Assembly: GCA_024811115.1 (NCBI GenBank)
Contig: JAKOGH010001195.1
Location: 558,001-622,000 of the forward strand
DNA: 64,000 bases
Direction of reading: 5' to 3'
DNA from: Terana coerulea
Taxonomy: Eukaryota > Basidiomycota > Agaricomycetes > Polyporales > Phanerochaetaceae
Under the pieces are notes generated by a model. The model saw nothing but the letters and a program-made list of their open reading frames with translations, ran no database searches and was not told the DNA's origin. Both the position numbers and the translations under genes were made by a program. Below are positions 31,940 to 43,679 of this stretch, in pieces. Each line of letters opens with the position of its first letter. The stretch's first letter is position 1.

Positions 31940-34900
31940 ATGGCGGCCGCGACTCACTCCCGCCAGCTCACCCGCCTCCAGATACCACCCAACGGGGGCC
32001 AGCAGCAGCCCTTCGTCTTTGGCGACAATGCCCCCATGTTCTCTCCGGGGCTCCCGACAGCGATAAATGTCGGCGCACACAACTCGTTCCCCATGCATCC
32101 CGGCCAGTATCCGCTGCAGACTCCCATGCAGACCAACTTCTTTCCACGCCAACCCCCGCCGGCCCCTATGCGCCCTGGTATGCACCGTGCACACCCGAGC
32201 GTCGCTCAGCTGGCAGCGGCTGGTATTTTTCCGCCGGCAGGCATGCCCATGACGCCTCTGGGACAGGTCGGATTCCCGAACCCAATGGTACCACCACCAC
32301 AGCCATTCGTTCCACGGAGTAAGAGGTCACAGAGTGTGAGCACGGGTGGGCCTCCAAAGGCGGTGTTAGGTGGGCCTCAAGGGAAAGCTAGTCCAATGCC
32401 CCCGAAGCCTGTCGCGGTAGTGGCTACTGCTGCTCCTGCACCAAAGGCGAAGAAGGTAGTTATCAACCTGCCCAAGGAGTCCGGGCCAGGAGGGGAAGAG
32501 AATGCGACGCGTCCGACATGGGCCAGGAATCCATTGCGTCCTTCTGAAGTACCTAAACAGCTCGGGCTGCCAGGGCCGGAGCTCACAACCGTTGATGCGT
32601 ACCCTTCCGAGGCGTGGCGACATAGTATCCCTCCGACTGTGGACGTATTTCTACCTGGGAAGGTGATATCTTTCTGCGCAGCTCACACCATTCCTCCTTA
32701 TTTATTGTCCGATTTCTAGGGTGCATGGAAGATTATGAAGCAAAAGTTGATTGAGGAGAAGTTAGAGAAGCTGGGCGTAGAGAGGGGTTCGGGAAGCGCA
32801 GGGCTACACATTGCTGCGCCGCACGCGCGAGCTGCATCGGTCAGTACTTTCTATGTTTTGATGTCGCGCTTTCGCTCAACCAGACTGGTTAGATATCTTC
32901 TCCCGCAGACCCTGCTCTGCTATTCTTCAAGCTAAACAAACTACAGCAGTCACAAAGTGCCTCGGCTGCTGGATCGCTAGCCCCGTCTCCTCAGCCACCA
33001 TCGCTTACTTCTACGTCCCCCAGCGGTCTTCCGCCGCGCTTCCAACAAAACCGGCACGGACACAGTATGTCACTTGCCCAACCACCGTCATTCTACAACC
33101 CTGCAGCTGCCTTCAATCCATTTGGGCCTTCTGCTACACTTGGCTCGGACCAAATCTTTCCATCCTCGCTCACCTGGCATCCCGACCTTCACCGCGACCT
33201 CAGAATCAGCACCATTGCATGCTCCACAAGGGCGCGTGCCGACTAACGTCAACTCGTTGGCGCCCCCTGCTCCTAATTCTCGGCCGGAGAGTCGACCAGA
33301 TTTCTTCCGCGGATTTGGTTTGGACGTCACTGAGGAGGAGGAAGAGCCGCCAGAGGAAAACACTCGCGAGATCGACGAGGGCACCGACGTGGACGCAGAT
33401 ATCACAGCAACGCAAGACGACGATCTACTAGGCGATGGTACGAGTACTGTGGCGCAAAGTCGCATACACTCGAGGCACGTGTCCAGGTTATCTGCGGCTC
33501 TATCTCTGCGCTCGGTGGGCAGAGTGCCAGAGGAGGGTGCATCTCGACCGATGATCCCGTTGAGAGATCCGGATGGTGTACCAGAAGCGACGGAGGGTGA
33601 TGGCGATGCTGTGGAAGAGTGGACCGGCTCTGAGGACTTGAGGACTACGGAAGAGACCTCGGAAGACGAAGTTTGTCCGCTTTATACCCTAATTTGGGGC
33701 GAGACTGACCAACGTCCGCTTTCTCTCCCTTTTAGAGCATTGGGGAATGGTCGAACCCGTCTGACGAGGAAAGAGCCCGGCAAGACCGCCTTCATCGCCG
33801 CATGGTGCGCCGGGCGAAGCAAATTCATAGGGACCTCGAGGCTCCTCGAAGGCTGCCCGATTTCCCTCGACCTCCGGGGACTTTCATCCCTCTTGCACGT
33901 CACCACGACGACGACGTTATCTCGAATCCAAGTGACGAGGAAGGAGGAAACTATCTTGGGTACGATCGCCCTCAGCAATTCTCGTCTCGCCCTGGGTCAA
34001 GCCATAACGGCCGTCCATTACCGCCACTTCCTCACTCACGCTCTAATTCTGCCCACTTCTCCTACCACGACCCGGCGCTTGCCCATTCGCGGGATACCTC
34101 CGATTCTTTCGTCCAGACTAGCATTTGGGGTCGTCCGGTGTCTAATCACGGACCGCCAGCCCCTGCAATGCCTCGCGCAGAATCTCTCAACCCCCTTGCC
34201 ACACCGTTTGTGTTCGGTTCCCGGCCTGCGGCGTCGGTTTCTGCTCCCATTATCCCAACTGCGCCGGCAGTTCCCGCCGTTCCCACCATTCCTGCCGTCC
34301 ACGCTCGTGCACCTTCACTCGGCAAACCTCTCAACGTTGCAGCGCCAGAGTTCAAGCCTGGTTCATTCACTTTCAAGCCACCAGCTGCGGCGCCGCAGCT
34401 CACCTTCCCACCGCCACCGCCTGTGCCCCGGCCTTTGCCTACACCTCCCGCTGCCGCCGAGCCTGTGCGGGCTTCACAGGGACGGGAGAAGAGGCAACGT
34501 CGGGTATCTGACGCGTCCTTCGCCGACAACGAAAGCGATGAGGGTAACGACACAATGTCGTCCTTCAAGTTCCCACCCCGGCAGAAAACGGGAGAATGCT
34601 GCGTCACTCTGCCCCTGCCAGCCCACCGGCCAGCGCCGCTGCGTTGAACGTAAACGCGAAGCCATTCACTTTCTCTGGCTTCCCCCACATGGGATCCGGG
34701 CAGTTCTCGCAAAGTGAAGGCGATCTCGGTGCTCCTTTGGTTGCTCGTGGCGACGCCTTGGAGGGAGACGAGAGCGTTTCCGACACAGTCAAAGGCGGGG
34801 TCGCGGAGCCCGAGGCTGCAACAGACCTGCCGTACCCCCCTGTTTCTAAGCCAGGGAAGCGTGCACCCATTCCTCTGGACTTCAAGCATCCCGTCTCCAC

Positions 34901-37900
34901 CACTAAGAAGGTTCCTGCTGGGCTATTCAAGAACCTCGCGAACGGTGACACCGAGGAGCGCACCCGCCGGCAGGTTCGTTCGCGTCTCAGCTCGCGGGAC
35001 GTGTTCGAGCACAGTTCTCGTCCTTCGTTGGATGACCTCGCTGTACCGACTATATCCCAGCGGCAGGTTCACAACCAGCACCGAGTCTTTACCGATCCTG
35101 GTGTCTGGGATCCCTCCGGCGCCGAGGATGAAGACGACGATGACCTCTTCAACGGTCGTTTAGCTCGCCGGTCATCCGCTCCTCCGAGACGCACAAGCAT
35201 GTCCGAGTCTGAGGCGTCCATCGGCGATATGCACCTATCAAGAAGCATCGAACTCCAACGATATGAGCAGCGCCTGGAGGCTCTACTGAACGAAAAGATG
35301 GGGGCTATCAAGAAGGCACTTGAGGACCGCAAGCAACAACCGACCACCCAGAGCTTGAGTACATCCGCAGAGGCCATGATTGCAGAGGCCGTAACCTTAC
35401 TCCGAAGTCAGATCCGAGACTCTGCTGCCAAGGGCCTGGATGACAGTAGGGCCGACGCCCGTGGCGAGTTCGACTTCGAGATGCTTAAGGAGATCATCGT
35501 ACAGAGTCAAGCCGAAAGTCGCAACCTTATCCAGCAGGACTTGGAGGAGCACTTCACGTCGCGCAACCCTGCAAGCGACTTCAAGAAGTACACGGACGAA
35601 CTCAGCGAGCGAACCATGAAGGCGATCATTACCTCCATGTCCCAGGTGACGATGCATATGCATACATTGGAGAAGGCGCGAGGTTCCTTCGCGACTGAGC
35701 GCGAGACCATCGTGCGCGAAGTCTTGCAGGGGTTGGTGCCGCACTTTACGTCCATCCGCCCCGAACCCATCGACTACGACGGTCTGACTACCCAGCTCTC
35801 GCAAGCCGTCAAGCCGCATATCTCACAGCTCATCGACCTTGGCTTCCGACAAGCGCGAGACGGCAGGTCTCATCGTTGACCGCCTCGCTCCTCTTCTTGC
35901 TCAGATTACTCATGCGGATGTTGATGTCGATTCCATCGCTGGACGACTTGTCACTGAAGTCCGGAAGGTCATCGGACCCCTGGATGCGCATGAGATGAAG
36001 GAGCAGATCTCTGACCTGGTGGTTGAGCGACTCGACTCTCGATTGGCCGTACGGGATCGGGCATTCACCAACATTGACACGATGACGGAGAAGATCGCGG
36101 ACGGCATCAAGGGCCTATTCCAACCATTGAACACTCTTCAGGGCACCGTTGACTCGATTCGTGACAGTCAGGCTGCTTCCGGCGTACCGCCTCCTCTGGA
36201 TGTGTCAAGCATTCGCGACGAAGTTACGTCTGCTCTGTCAGATTTGCCCACGCGCCTTGCAGCAGCGACGGATGCCCTCAACGCTGCACAAGCAGCCACG
36301 AGGTCGAGCGATGACCGTCTTGGCAAGGACGACCCCTCTGCTGGCGATATCCAACAAGTCTTGGAGAGCCTGGACGAGGTCATGGACGAGCAGCAGAAAC
36401 TCGTGTCACAAAACAACGAGTTCTCGAACTTCTGCAACGACATTCTCAAGCATATCAACGAACTGCCCGAGGCCATCGTCGAGGCGACCAAGGTCCTGCA
36501 GAACGCGCACGCTGACATTCTGTCGCGCGACACGTCCAAGAAGGATGGCGAGGAGATTCGCCGCTTGATGTCGGCCAACGCTGAGCTTCAGGTGAACCTG
36601 GCCAAGGCCCGTGGCGCGCATGGTCAAGTTCGCGTGGAGAAGGACACTTTGGCGGAGCGTGTTCGTGCCGTTGAAACCGAGCGGGACAGCCTGCGCAGCC
36701 AGCTTGAGGGCAACCAGTCGTCGTTGTTGGAGAAGGATGCTGCTACCCACGCGATGGAGAAACGAAATGCTGAGCTCGAGGCGGCGTTGGCTCAGGCACT
36801 GGAGCGCATCAAGTCGTCTGACGTTGCCGCACAGAGCAGCCAGGAGCCGTCTCTCTCAGCTCGAGAAGACAGTCAGTGAACTTAATCACGACAAGCAACA
36901 GCTCAAGTCCCAGGTAAGTCGCTTGAAAATATCGCGTAAGTATCACCACTTACGCCCGTGACAGGTTGATAAGCTCGAGAACGGCAACATGTACAACCAA
37001 CGTGAGAAGGACCTCCTCACCGAGGAGATCGCCTCTCTGCGTAGACAGAACGAGCAGCTCAGCGCTCAGCAGTCGCACTGGGACGAGCTTCGCCGTACCA
37101 CTGAGCAGATCCAGTCTCTGGCCGCGCTCGTGGGCCAGTCTGACGAGGAAGAGATCAAGGAGCTCAAGCGCACTCGGGACCAGTTCAAGACCCTGGAAGT
37201 TGAGCATGCTGCATTGCAGCGCCGTCACAGGGATCAGGACACCAAGATGGCGAACAATGAACGGGCTGCCCTCGCTGCGCGCCAGAGCCTCAGCAATGCC
37301 CAACAGCGTGCTGCTGAGTGGGAGAAGCGTACGAAGGAGAACGAGCAGGATCTGCAGTCGACTCGTACGAAGCTGAGCGACGCCGAGCGGGCCCACTCAC
37401 AGCTGGAAGCCGACTACTCTATGCTCAAGGTACAGGTCGAGGAGCGGGATGCAGATGAACGTCTTGCGAAGGTAAGCTATTTGTACATTCAGTCGATCAT
37501 TGCCCGTATTAACAGCAAATTTGCAGGACCGTGAGAGCAAGCTTCGTGACCAGATTGCTTCTATGGAAGAACAGGTGGCACGCCTTCAGGCTGAAACAGA
37601 TAAGGCGAACAAGGCCGCCGCGGCCGCGAAGAAGACCACTACTAATGGATCCTCCGTACCTTCAGTGCACGCTCCCTCGCGTAGTACGCGCCAGAACGGC
37701 TATACTCACCGCACTCACCCCCTGCTCGTCCCGACTCGCGCGCCAGCACCATCTACGGCGAAGACAGCCGCGTCGCCACCCCCAACGCGCAGCTCAACGG
37801 CTCGCGCTACTCGCCCAGCATCCGTGCCGCCTCTCCGCGCCAGCCGTCGGTGTGGGACTCGATACACGCGCCGGCTGCGCGGCTACCAGTCACGCCCAAA

Positions 37901-38002
37901 GCCGTGCGGCCGCACACATACTATCGCCCGCAGATACCCTCGCCGACGCCCAGCAACGTCTCGGCGGCCCCCACGCTCGGCAACGATGGCTGGTGGGTAT
38001 GA
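31940..38002 (+). CDS. Very long Pro-rich and coiled-coil protein of unknown function
   Basis: Exons about 31,940-32,662, 32,720-32,839, 32,947-33,670, 33,736-36,913, 36,965-37,471 and 37,527-38,002, roughly 1,900 residues. The first 240 residues are Pro/Met/Gln-rich; the next 600 are low-complexity Ser/Pro with an acidic patch (TEEEEEPPEENTREIDE). From about 35,200 on the protein is almost entirely helical coiled coil with heptad Leu and charged residues (AIKKALEDRKQQ; LLTEEIASLRRQNEQLSAQQ), and it ends with a Ser/Pro tail ..PTLGNDGWWV. Five one-base frame breaks (about 33,155, 34,576-34,579, 35,841, 36,843 and 37,718-37,722) interrupt otherwise seamless coding, two in C runs. This architecture suits a scaffold or cytoskeleton/spindle-pole/polarity protein, but I recognise no domain and assign no function. 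Confidence 0.75.
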
Positions 38003-38493
38003 TATCCCGCAGCGGCTATGGAGGAAGGACCGTGATCTCGCATTGTTTATTCCCTGTTAGTTAGTTTTGGCTCATTATGCTCTGCACATCTCCTGGTTAC
38101 CCGTATGCACATCATCTACAGAACCCGTACACAACACTCTTGACCTTGCCCTAATCCCGATTGTTTCGGAGTTCGCCTGGCTCCATGCCACTGTTGACAT
38201 TTTATTCTCCTCATTCCGCTGCTTTACCATCCAAGTCAGCCTCATCCTCAGAACCGGTTATTCCTTCGTGTTTGTTGTTCGACATTGCTGCATTGTACAC
38301 TGGAATATATTGCACATTAATCTGGGTTTGACGATACATGACGGAATACAGTGACTGTTCGCGGAGCACACATTGCACAATATCGGTACATACTACACAC
38401 AGCGTGAGCCAGCAATCCAAGAGCAGCCTCTTGGCGGTGCGTGGCCGACGCGGGGTCTATTCGTATCCTCGTGCTCTAGGACGCGATGCGGTT
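38003..38493. other. Intergenic between convergent genes
   Basis: 3' regions of the coiled-coil gene and the oxysterol-binding protein gene; no gene seen. Confidence 0.5.
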
Positions 38494-40233
38494 TCATGGC
38501 GGGACGGATATAGGCGCGCCGCTGCCCTCCGGAGGTGGCGACCAGATCCACTCCTGCACGGCCTTCTCCGCTGCAGCAGGATCTGATGGTACACTGGAAT
38601 GCGCAAGTTCATGAGGACGCATCTCAGTCAGCGCAGCGCTGGGGGACGTACATGAAATTAGGGATCCAGCGGCCATCCTTGTTCTGCTGGAAGAACCGCG
38701 GCACATACTCCGCGGCGCCCTCCTCGCGCTGCCGGCGGGCCTCGCGTTGTGACTCCTCGACGGCAGTCTTCGCCTCCGTTGCGGCGTCCATGTCCTTCGC
38801 GACGATCGCCGCGGTGAGTTTCGACCAGAGCCTGCGGGCGCAGTGTGTGAGACTGCGGCGCTGTGTCATGCGCTCAGGGTACGCACCGGCGAGATTCGTT
38901 CGGCTCCTGCTCTTCCTCCGGCGCGACCCACTTGGGCGCGACCTTGGACCCGTCCTTCGCCACGTCGAACATCACACGCTTCTCACCCTGTTCATACGTC
39001 TCAGTAACCCGTGAGCTTTGTTGTGCAAATGATTACGCACCTTGGCAGGCTTGTACTCCATGACGGAACTCCACTTTCCAGAGATCTCGCCGAGGTCCGA
39101 GTTGCTCGACGTGCGCTTGATCTTGCCTGCGATGGTATTGTATGTGCCGCTGAAGTAGCCCTTGGTCTTAAATTGCAAGTCCGCCAGGAGCCCGAGACGT
39201 TCGTTCCGCGCAGTACACGAGTCGCCAAGTTCGAGTACCATCTTGCCCCAGAGGATGCCTCTGGCGTACATGTTTGGCATAGAGACTACGTATTCTGTAC
39301 GGCTGTGAGCGTTCTGGGCTACGGCTCAACTGACGGACTTACCACCATCATCTGGCCTGCCCATGAGTAGAATGCGGTTCTCGCCCTCCATGACGGTCGA
39401 GACACTGTTCCCGAGGAATTTGGACTTCGGTCGGAGCTCTCCGAGAATAGCAAGCTTGTTCGCGGGCGAGATGTAGTAAAAGGCAGAAACTGGTGGGTGG
39501 TGCGATACTATATCGAGCGCTGTGAGATTGGCACCGAGTAAGATAGACTTGGAACTTGCCTTGTTCAGCGATGTAGAAGCCGTGGCTACCGTCGGGATAG
39601 TCATACCTGCACCGGAAGAACTCCCCCAGCACAGGATTGTATCTATCATATAGCGCGTGAGCCAAGACCCCTGTACATTTTTTTGGCGGAGACGTACGGT
39701 TTCTTGACACCCTTAGGCTTTATGTGCCATCCAGCAAGATAGTACTGCAGCACACGAATGAATCTTTCCTCGGCATCGTCACAGTTCTCCGCGCTGTACA
39801 GCAGAGTCAGTGACGCTCCGGAGCCTAACTAACGCAGCACGCACCCAAAGATGAGGTCTGGATGGGACATGAAATCGGTGATGCGCTCGAGCATACTTCT
39901 GGGTTCGAGAACGAAAGTTGGGAAGGTGACCTTGTGGAGGTCCATGCCGACCCTACGTTTCTTGAGCTTCAAAGCGCTGTTTCTAGACCACGAGGACGCA
40001 CCTGAGTTGCGAGATCATAGACGAGATGATAGACCCCTCCTGCTCATCCCTACAAGCCGAATCGTCGTCATCGTCAGCGTAGCTCCAGAGCATGATTTTA
40101 GGGGCGAAGGGAGGAGAGAGACGAACAAGATCGATGTATCGTCCGGTTCTGTGTCCTCTGGTGCTTTGTCCTCGAGCGAAGATCCACGCGGACGTTGCAC
40201 CTTCGACGCAGCCTGGCTGAAGATACCCATCAT
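38494..40233 (-). CDS. Oxysterol-binding protein-related lipid-transfer protein (Osh/KES1 type)
   Basis: Starts at the complement of 40,233 ([13 protein letters not shown]) and runs through many short exons. Landmarks in order: [16 protein letters not shown], then [20 protein letters not shown] (lid/entrance region), [15 protein letters not shown] (the LNPxLGE-type motif), the family signature [27 protein letters not shown], and a C-terminal segment [20 protein letters not shown] before the terminal exon. No PH domain, so it is the short Osh4-like class that exchanges sterol for PI4P between membranes. The signature is split by an intron (complement of 39,508-39,559) beginning GC rather than GT: EQ before it, VSHHPP after. 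The C-terminal end is uncertain (one exon reading stops after [12 protein letters not shown] near 38,624; another continues to 38,494). Confidence 0.87.
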
Positions 40234-41277
40234 GGCGATTATTGGTCGAAGTTTAGGTTAAAAACGAGCAGGTTGGGGGTAGGTATATGCGTGGATCCGG
40301 ATCACTGGCGAGCTCAATTTATGGCTGGCGGCTCGCGCGTGATTAGTCTGGGCTGTGTGGCGAGCAAACAAGGTCGGTAGCGACAAGCTAGACGGGCTCA
40401 ACGCCGAAATTACTGGCGGGGACCGCGGCGATGGTGAAGGTAGAGAGAGAGCTGTAGTGCCCCACTGCGCGTAACCGCATCGCCCTCGCTTACTCTCTAG
40501 AAATGACCGCAGGCACAAGTCCGGCAAGCGCCCATGACGCCCCACTCCCGGCCAGGCTGCCGAATTGCCGAGTCGGGACCGCCATGGGTCTAAAATACGG
40601 AGTAGCAAACACACAGAATATTCATCTCCATAGTCAGAGATACTTGAAGCAGACTACATCGACTGAAGGAACAAACTAACATGAAATCAAGCCCGGGTTC
40701 GCAGAGAAACAGCATGAGGGTAGCCTTCAATGAATCCCCGAGGCCTCTGACTTTAGTATTCGAGTCGGTAATGCTCAAACCGGACGATCGTAGTTGCCAG
40801 GGTGTGAAGCGTAAGCCATGAAATGGTCACTTGGCGGATAGAATAGCCGTCAAGACTGCCATATGGTCCGGCTCGATTTCAGGACAAACTGCTTGAGGAT
40901 CGCACTGACAGACGGCGTCTCTGTTTTGGAGGGGCAAACACGGAAGTTTACGAGGAGGAACACAATGAGGAACTTGAACTTCCCAAAGTCGTAAGTAGGA
41001 ATTCTGAGGTTCATGTAATTTGCAGTGAATTTATGTACACGAGAACACAGCGGACACACCTTTGCGCGTAACATAAGCTGTAACAGCTCAGCAGCCATCG
41101 CGCAAAGACCGGCAGGCCGGCCACAGGCAAACAACAAGTGAGCATTAGAGCACAGCAACGTACAACAAACAGCTACAATACGCGAAACTACAACTAGAAT
41201 TATAAATTGGGTATTCAACTAACTTAAGCATTTGCGCCACTGCAAAGGGTCCTGAATTGCCCGTGAATATTGTTAGT
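40234..41277. other. Intergenic; no gene recognised
   Basis: Promoter side of the oxysterol-binding protein gene and 3' flank of DOT1; only short frames with no plausible product. Confidence 0.45.
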
Positions 41278-43456
41278 TTACCTCCGAGAACGTGTGCTTC
41301 TGGTTGTCCGTGTCCGTGACCCTTCCCGTTCGTGCGTCTGCAGCTGCCGCCGATCGACGCGGTGGAGATAGTACTTGCCACCGTTGCTGCTCCAAGAGAC
41401 GCTTCCTGCAAAGTAGTCCTTCTCCTTGACTTTGAAAATACCGCCAGGATCACCGACCTATATCCCAAGGTGAGTATAGCCCTGCATGCATCGATAAGGT
41501 GTCATCTCACATTCCGTTCGTTGACCTTGCGAGATGGTGGTTTAAACGGGTTTAGGGCAATAACGATCGCAGATTCCTTCAAGTCAAGGAACTTCAGCCG
41601 GAGACCATCATTTACTACACGTACGTAGTCAGATTCACGCAAAGCCCGGAGAGGTAAAATGACGACGTACATTCCTCCAAGAAGACCTTGTTGTTCACCA
41701 AGATAACATCCGCCTGCTTAATCAACTGGTCCGTCCGTGCGTTCGTCAACATGTCTCCTTCTTCCAATTCCACGTCGCCCATACTCAGCCCCCACATCCT
41801 GCATCGCATCCGAAATTGCTCCAGCTGGTGCCGCGCAATCTTCGAGGGGCCGGGCATGAGCTCAATGCCGTAGCTCCTGCAGCCTGTCGCAAGGCTTGCC
41901 TGGAGCACGACGTTACCGACGCCTGAGCCGAGGTCGAGAAACAGGTGGTTCTCATTCAGACCCGTTGCCTTGATGATTTCGGTGACGAATAGCGGCAGGA
42001 GCTCGCCGTAGACTTCGGAAGTGAACGCCTCATAGTGTCTCAGTTCGGCGACGTGCGGACCTACCGCGCGTTGGTACGTCTCTTCTACTATGCGTAGCAA
42101 GACAGGGTCGGGTATTCCGGATGTACGCCACGAACGAATCGCGTCCGGCAGAATATTTGGTGGCACGAGATCAAATGGGTCGGCGGGGAGTGAAGGGTAT
42201 TTGAGAGCACGGAGGACAGTGTTGATAGCATTCATAACTTTGAGAAAGAGCGGGCCGTCGCGGTTATGGAGCGCGCGTCGGAATAGACGGAGATAGTTGA
42301 CAGACGGAAGACCGAATGAGTGCGCTTCAGCAAGGGAGCTCAGTTCGGATATCGAGGTTAGCGAGGAGATGTCGGACAGCGTGGAGAAAACAGAAGATGT
42401 TGACGAAAGCGAAGTAAGAGATGATGAAGATGTAGAAGAAGAGTCCGAGGATGAAGATGCTGGGGTTGATACATGAGAGCTTGGCGAGCCTATTGATACA
42501 GGTTTAAGTGGTTTGGGACTTGGTTCCGAATCAGAGTCCGAGTCGATATTCCGCTTGATGGAGTCGTCTGGTAGTGTTCCAAATAGACTTTGCTGTTCGG
42601 GAGTCATATAATCTGAAGGCTTCTCAGTACGTTATGCGTTTTTGAAGTATATGGTGTCCTTACGGCGTATAATTGTATAGAGTGTGCTTTCGAGGCACAT
42701 GATAGGATCGTAATGGTCTGGGTCTCGTGGGGCTAATAGGATGAATCTTGGAATCACGATATTCAGCGAGCATAAAAGACACATATAAGGAGCCATACCT
42801 CTCAGATGAACCGGTATTTGGGTACTCTAATTCCGTTACGGGGTATTGTGTAGGGTGCGGCTTAAACGACTTGTCTTGCAGGTCATTTGGGTTCTTGAAA
42901 TCTAGTAGGACATAAAATCTTGCGCTTTACGTGCATATATGTGGCGAGCTCACATGTAATATAGCCTTTCATCAAGTCCTTGACGACCTCCTCAGAGCTC
43001 AGGCACCCCGGGCCTGGTCTTCCGTCCTCTGCCCGGAACGTCCGTGACAAGCGGGAGACCTCATCCGGAGTAGCGCGCTCAGACTCGGATGGTGATGAAC
43101 TTCGCGCAGGAGTGGGGGCCACGGACGACTCTATTGGTGGTACCGAACTTCGTGCGGAGGGGGACTAAGCTCGCGGCACGCGACGATGTCTCACCCACTG
43201 GCGACGCAGAGGTTCGCGGCCGCTTCGCTTCGCGCGCTGGCGAGGATATATCCTGCTTCCGCTTCGAGCCCGCGGATGTGGTGGAAGAAGGCGTCCCGTC
43301 ACGAGCGACCACCTTCAGCCGACCTTCAGAGGCCTGAGCCGGGGTGGGAGTCGCCACCCGTTTAACGACAGTGCGAACCGCGACGGTTGTTCCGCTACCA
43401 CTTGGCTTGGATATAGATGTTTTAGACTTGGAGAAGAAACTGAAAGGCACGCTCAT
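41278..43456 (-). CDS. DOT1: Histone H3 lysine-79 methyltransferase DOT1
   Basis: Minus-strand exons: 43,456 down to 42,954; 42,901-42,799; 42,746-42,664; 42,612-41,671; 41,614-41,511; 41,457-41,278, joined in phase apart from one frame break. The N-terminus (MSVPFSFFSKSKTS...) is basic, Ser-rich and disordered. The catalytic fold has EYPNTGSSERFILLAPRDPD, the D1 loop FTSEVYGELLPLFVTEI, the S-adenosylmethionine site FLDLGSGVGNVVLQA, YGIELMPGP, ILVNNKVF and the terminal GSVSWSSNGGKYYLHRVDR. DOT1 methylates nucleosomal H3K79, linked to transcription, silencing boundaries and DNA damage response. The frame break sits in a five-C run (complement of 43,114-43,118): one C fewer joins RVVRG to PTPARSSS. 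Divergent from the DBP3-like gene with only 223 bases between start codons. Confidence 0.93.
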
Positions 43457-43679
43457 AGCGGCAGGGGATGGGCGAGCGAGAGTAGTGCTCTCGAGAGTTT
43501 AGAGATGGGTGTTGGTGGCAGAGCCAAATTAATGGGCGGCAATACAGGGCCCTGCTCCACCACGTGCGTTAGACGCTGCGATCAGCTCTGTATGGGCGTC
43601 TGCCGAAAAAGTTGTCGCCGCTTTCCAGAGTATCCTCTCACCTTTACCTTCATCTTCCACATCACATTCCTTCTCCGAT
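43457..43679. promoter_or_regulatory. Shared divergent promoter, DOT1 / DBP3-like
   Basis: Only 223 bases separate the two start codons, so regulatory DNA must be shared or overlapping. I see no clear TATA box. Confidence 0.5.

Noticed and set aside
33065..33106. Intron with ideal GTATGT..GCAG ends inside the coiled-coil gene
   Set aside because: At 42 bases it is in frame and its content reads as normal Pro/Ser-rich protein; removing it does not fix the nearby frame break. Could be optional.
34146..34889. Antisense frame of 247 codons under the coiled-coil gene
   Set aside because: Shadow of the Pro/Ser-rich plus-strand coding sequence.
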